From the NCBI GenBank assembly GCA_910587505.1, contig CAJULD010000027.1, positions 11,353 through 37,983 on the forward strand: DNA of 26,631 bases, read 5' to 3'. Below the pieces are notes generated by a model. It was given only the letters and a program-made list of their open reading frames with translations. It had not been told where the DNA came from and searched no databases. The position numbers and the translations under genes were made by a program. Below are positions 25,666 through 26,631 of the stretch, one piece after another (the stretch's first letter is position 1; each line of letters begins with the position of its first letter). This stretch comes from an uncultured Oscillospiraceae bacterium (GTDB lineage: Bacteria > Bacillota > Clostridia > Oscillospirales > Oscillospiraceae).

Positions 25666-26631
<966 letters not shown>

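Overview
The window looks like a chromosomal segment of a GC-rich member of the Clostridia, most plausibly an Oscillospiraceae-type gut anaerobe (Flavonifractor, Lawsonibacter or Pseudoflavonifractor relatives). This rests on strong GGAGG ribosome binding sites, a perfect CIRCE element ahead of groESL, consensus sigma-A promoters with 17-nt spacers, a GroEL ending in GGM repeats, and a cellobiose phosphorylase that resembles the Clostridium thermocellum enzyme as I remember it. The genus cannot be fixed from reading alone; the partial 23S rRNA would settle it.

Layout. (1) 1-2971 (+): truB, ribF and a diacylglycerol/lipid kinase. (2) 3010-5152 (+): CIRCE-controlled groES-groEL with a terminator. 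(3) 5333-21975: a catabolic locus for beta-linked oligosaccharides. A leftward GH2 beta-mannosidase is divergent from a LacI-family repressor. Then, rightward, come a lipoprotein solute-binding protein, two permeases and two ATPases of the oligopeptide/oligosaccharide ABC family, a GH3 beta-glucosidase, a GH94 cellobiose phosphorylase and a GH1 beta-glucosidase. (4) 22156-22672: a short AT-rich islet with a leftward 61-aa two-helix membrane protein and a rightward tRNA-Leu(CAA), each with its own promoter. (5) 22695-25390 (-): Nudix hydrolase, small P-loop kinase, response regulator and Bce-type histidine kinase, closely packed. (6) 25428-26631 (-): the end of an rRNA operon (3' third of 23S, then 5S, then a terminator).

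How the sugar locus probably works: the ABC transporter imports short beta-linked gluco- and manno-oligosaccharides. No glycosidase here has a signal peptide, so breakdown is cytoplasmic. GH2 would remove beta-mannosyl ends, GH3 and GH1 would hydrolyse beta-glucosyl ends, and GH94 would phosphorolyse cellobiose to glucose 1-phosphate and glucose. No endo-glucanase or endo-mannanase is in the window, which suggests a scavenger of oligosaccharides released by other organisms. The LacI-family protein has a near-identical 12-bp site just downstream of both divergent promoters.

The most interesting signals are regulatory: the paired operators; an almost continuously base-paired ~210-nt block between GH3 and GH94 ending in a terminator-like hairpin that abuts the GH94 ribosome binding site; a permease with about 120 extra residues between its first two membrane segments; and a stress/sensor operon lying directly behind the rRNA terminator with no visible promoter of its own. 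I saw no CRISPR array, insertion sequence, prophage or toxin-antitoxin pair.
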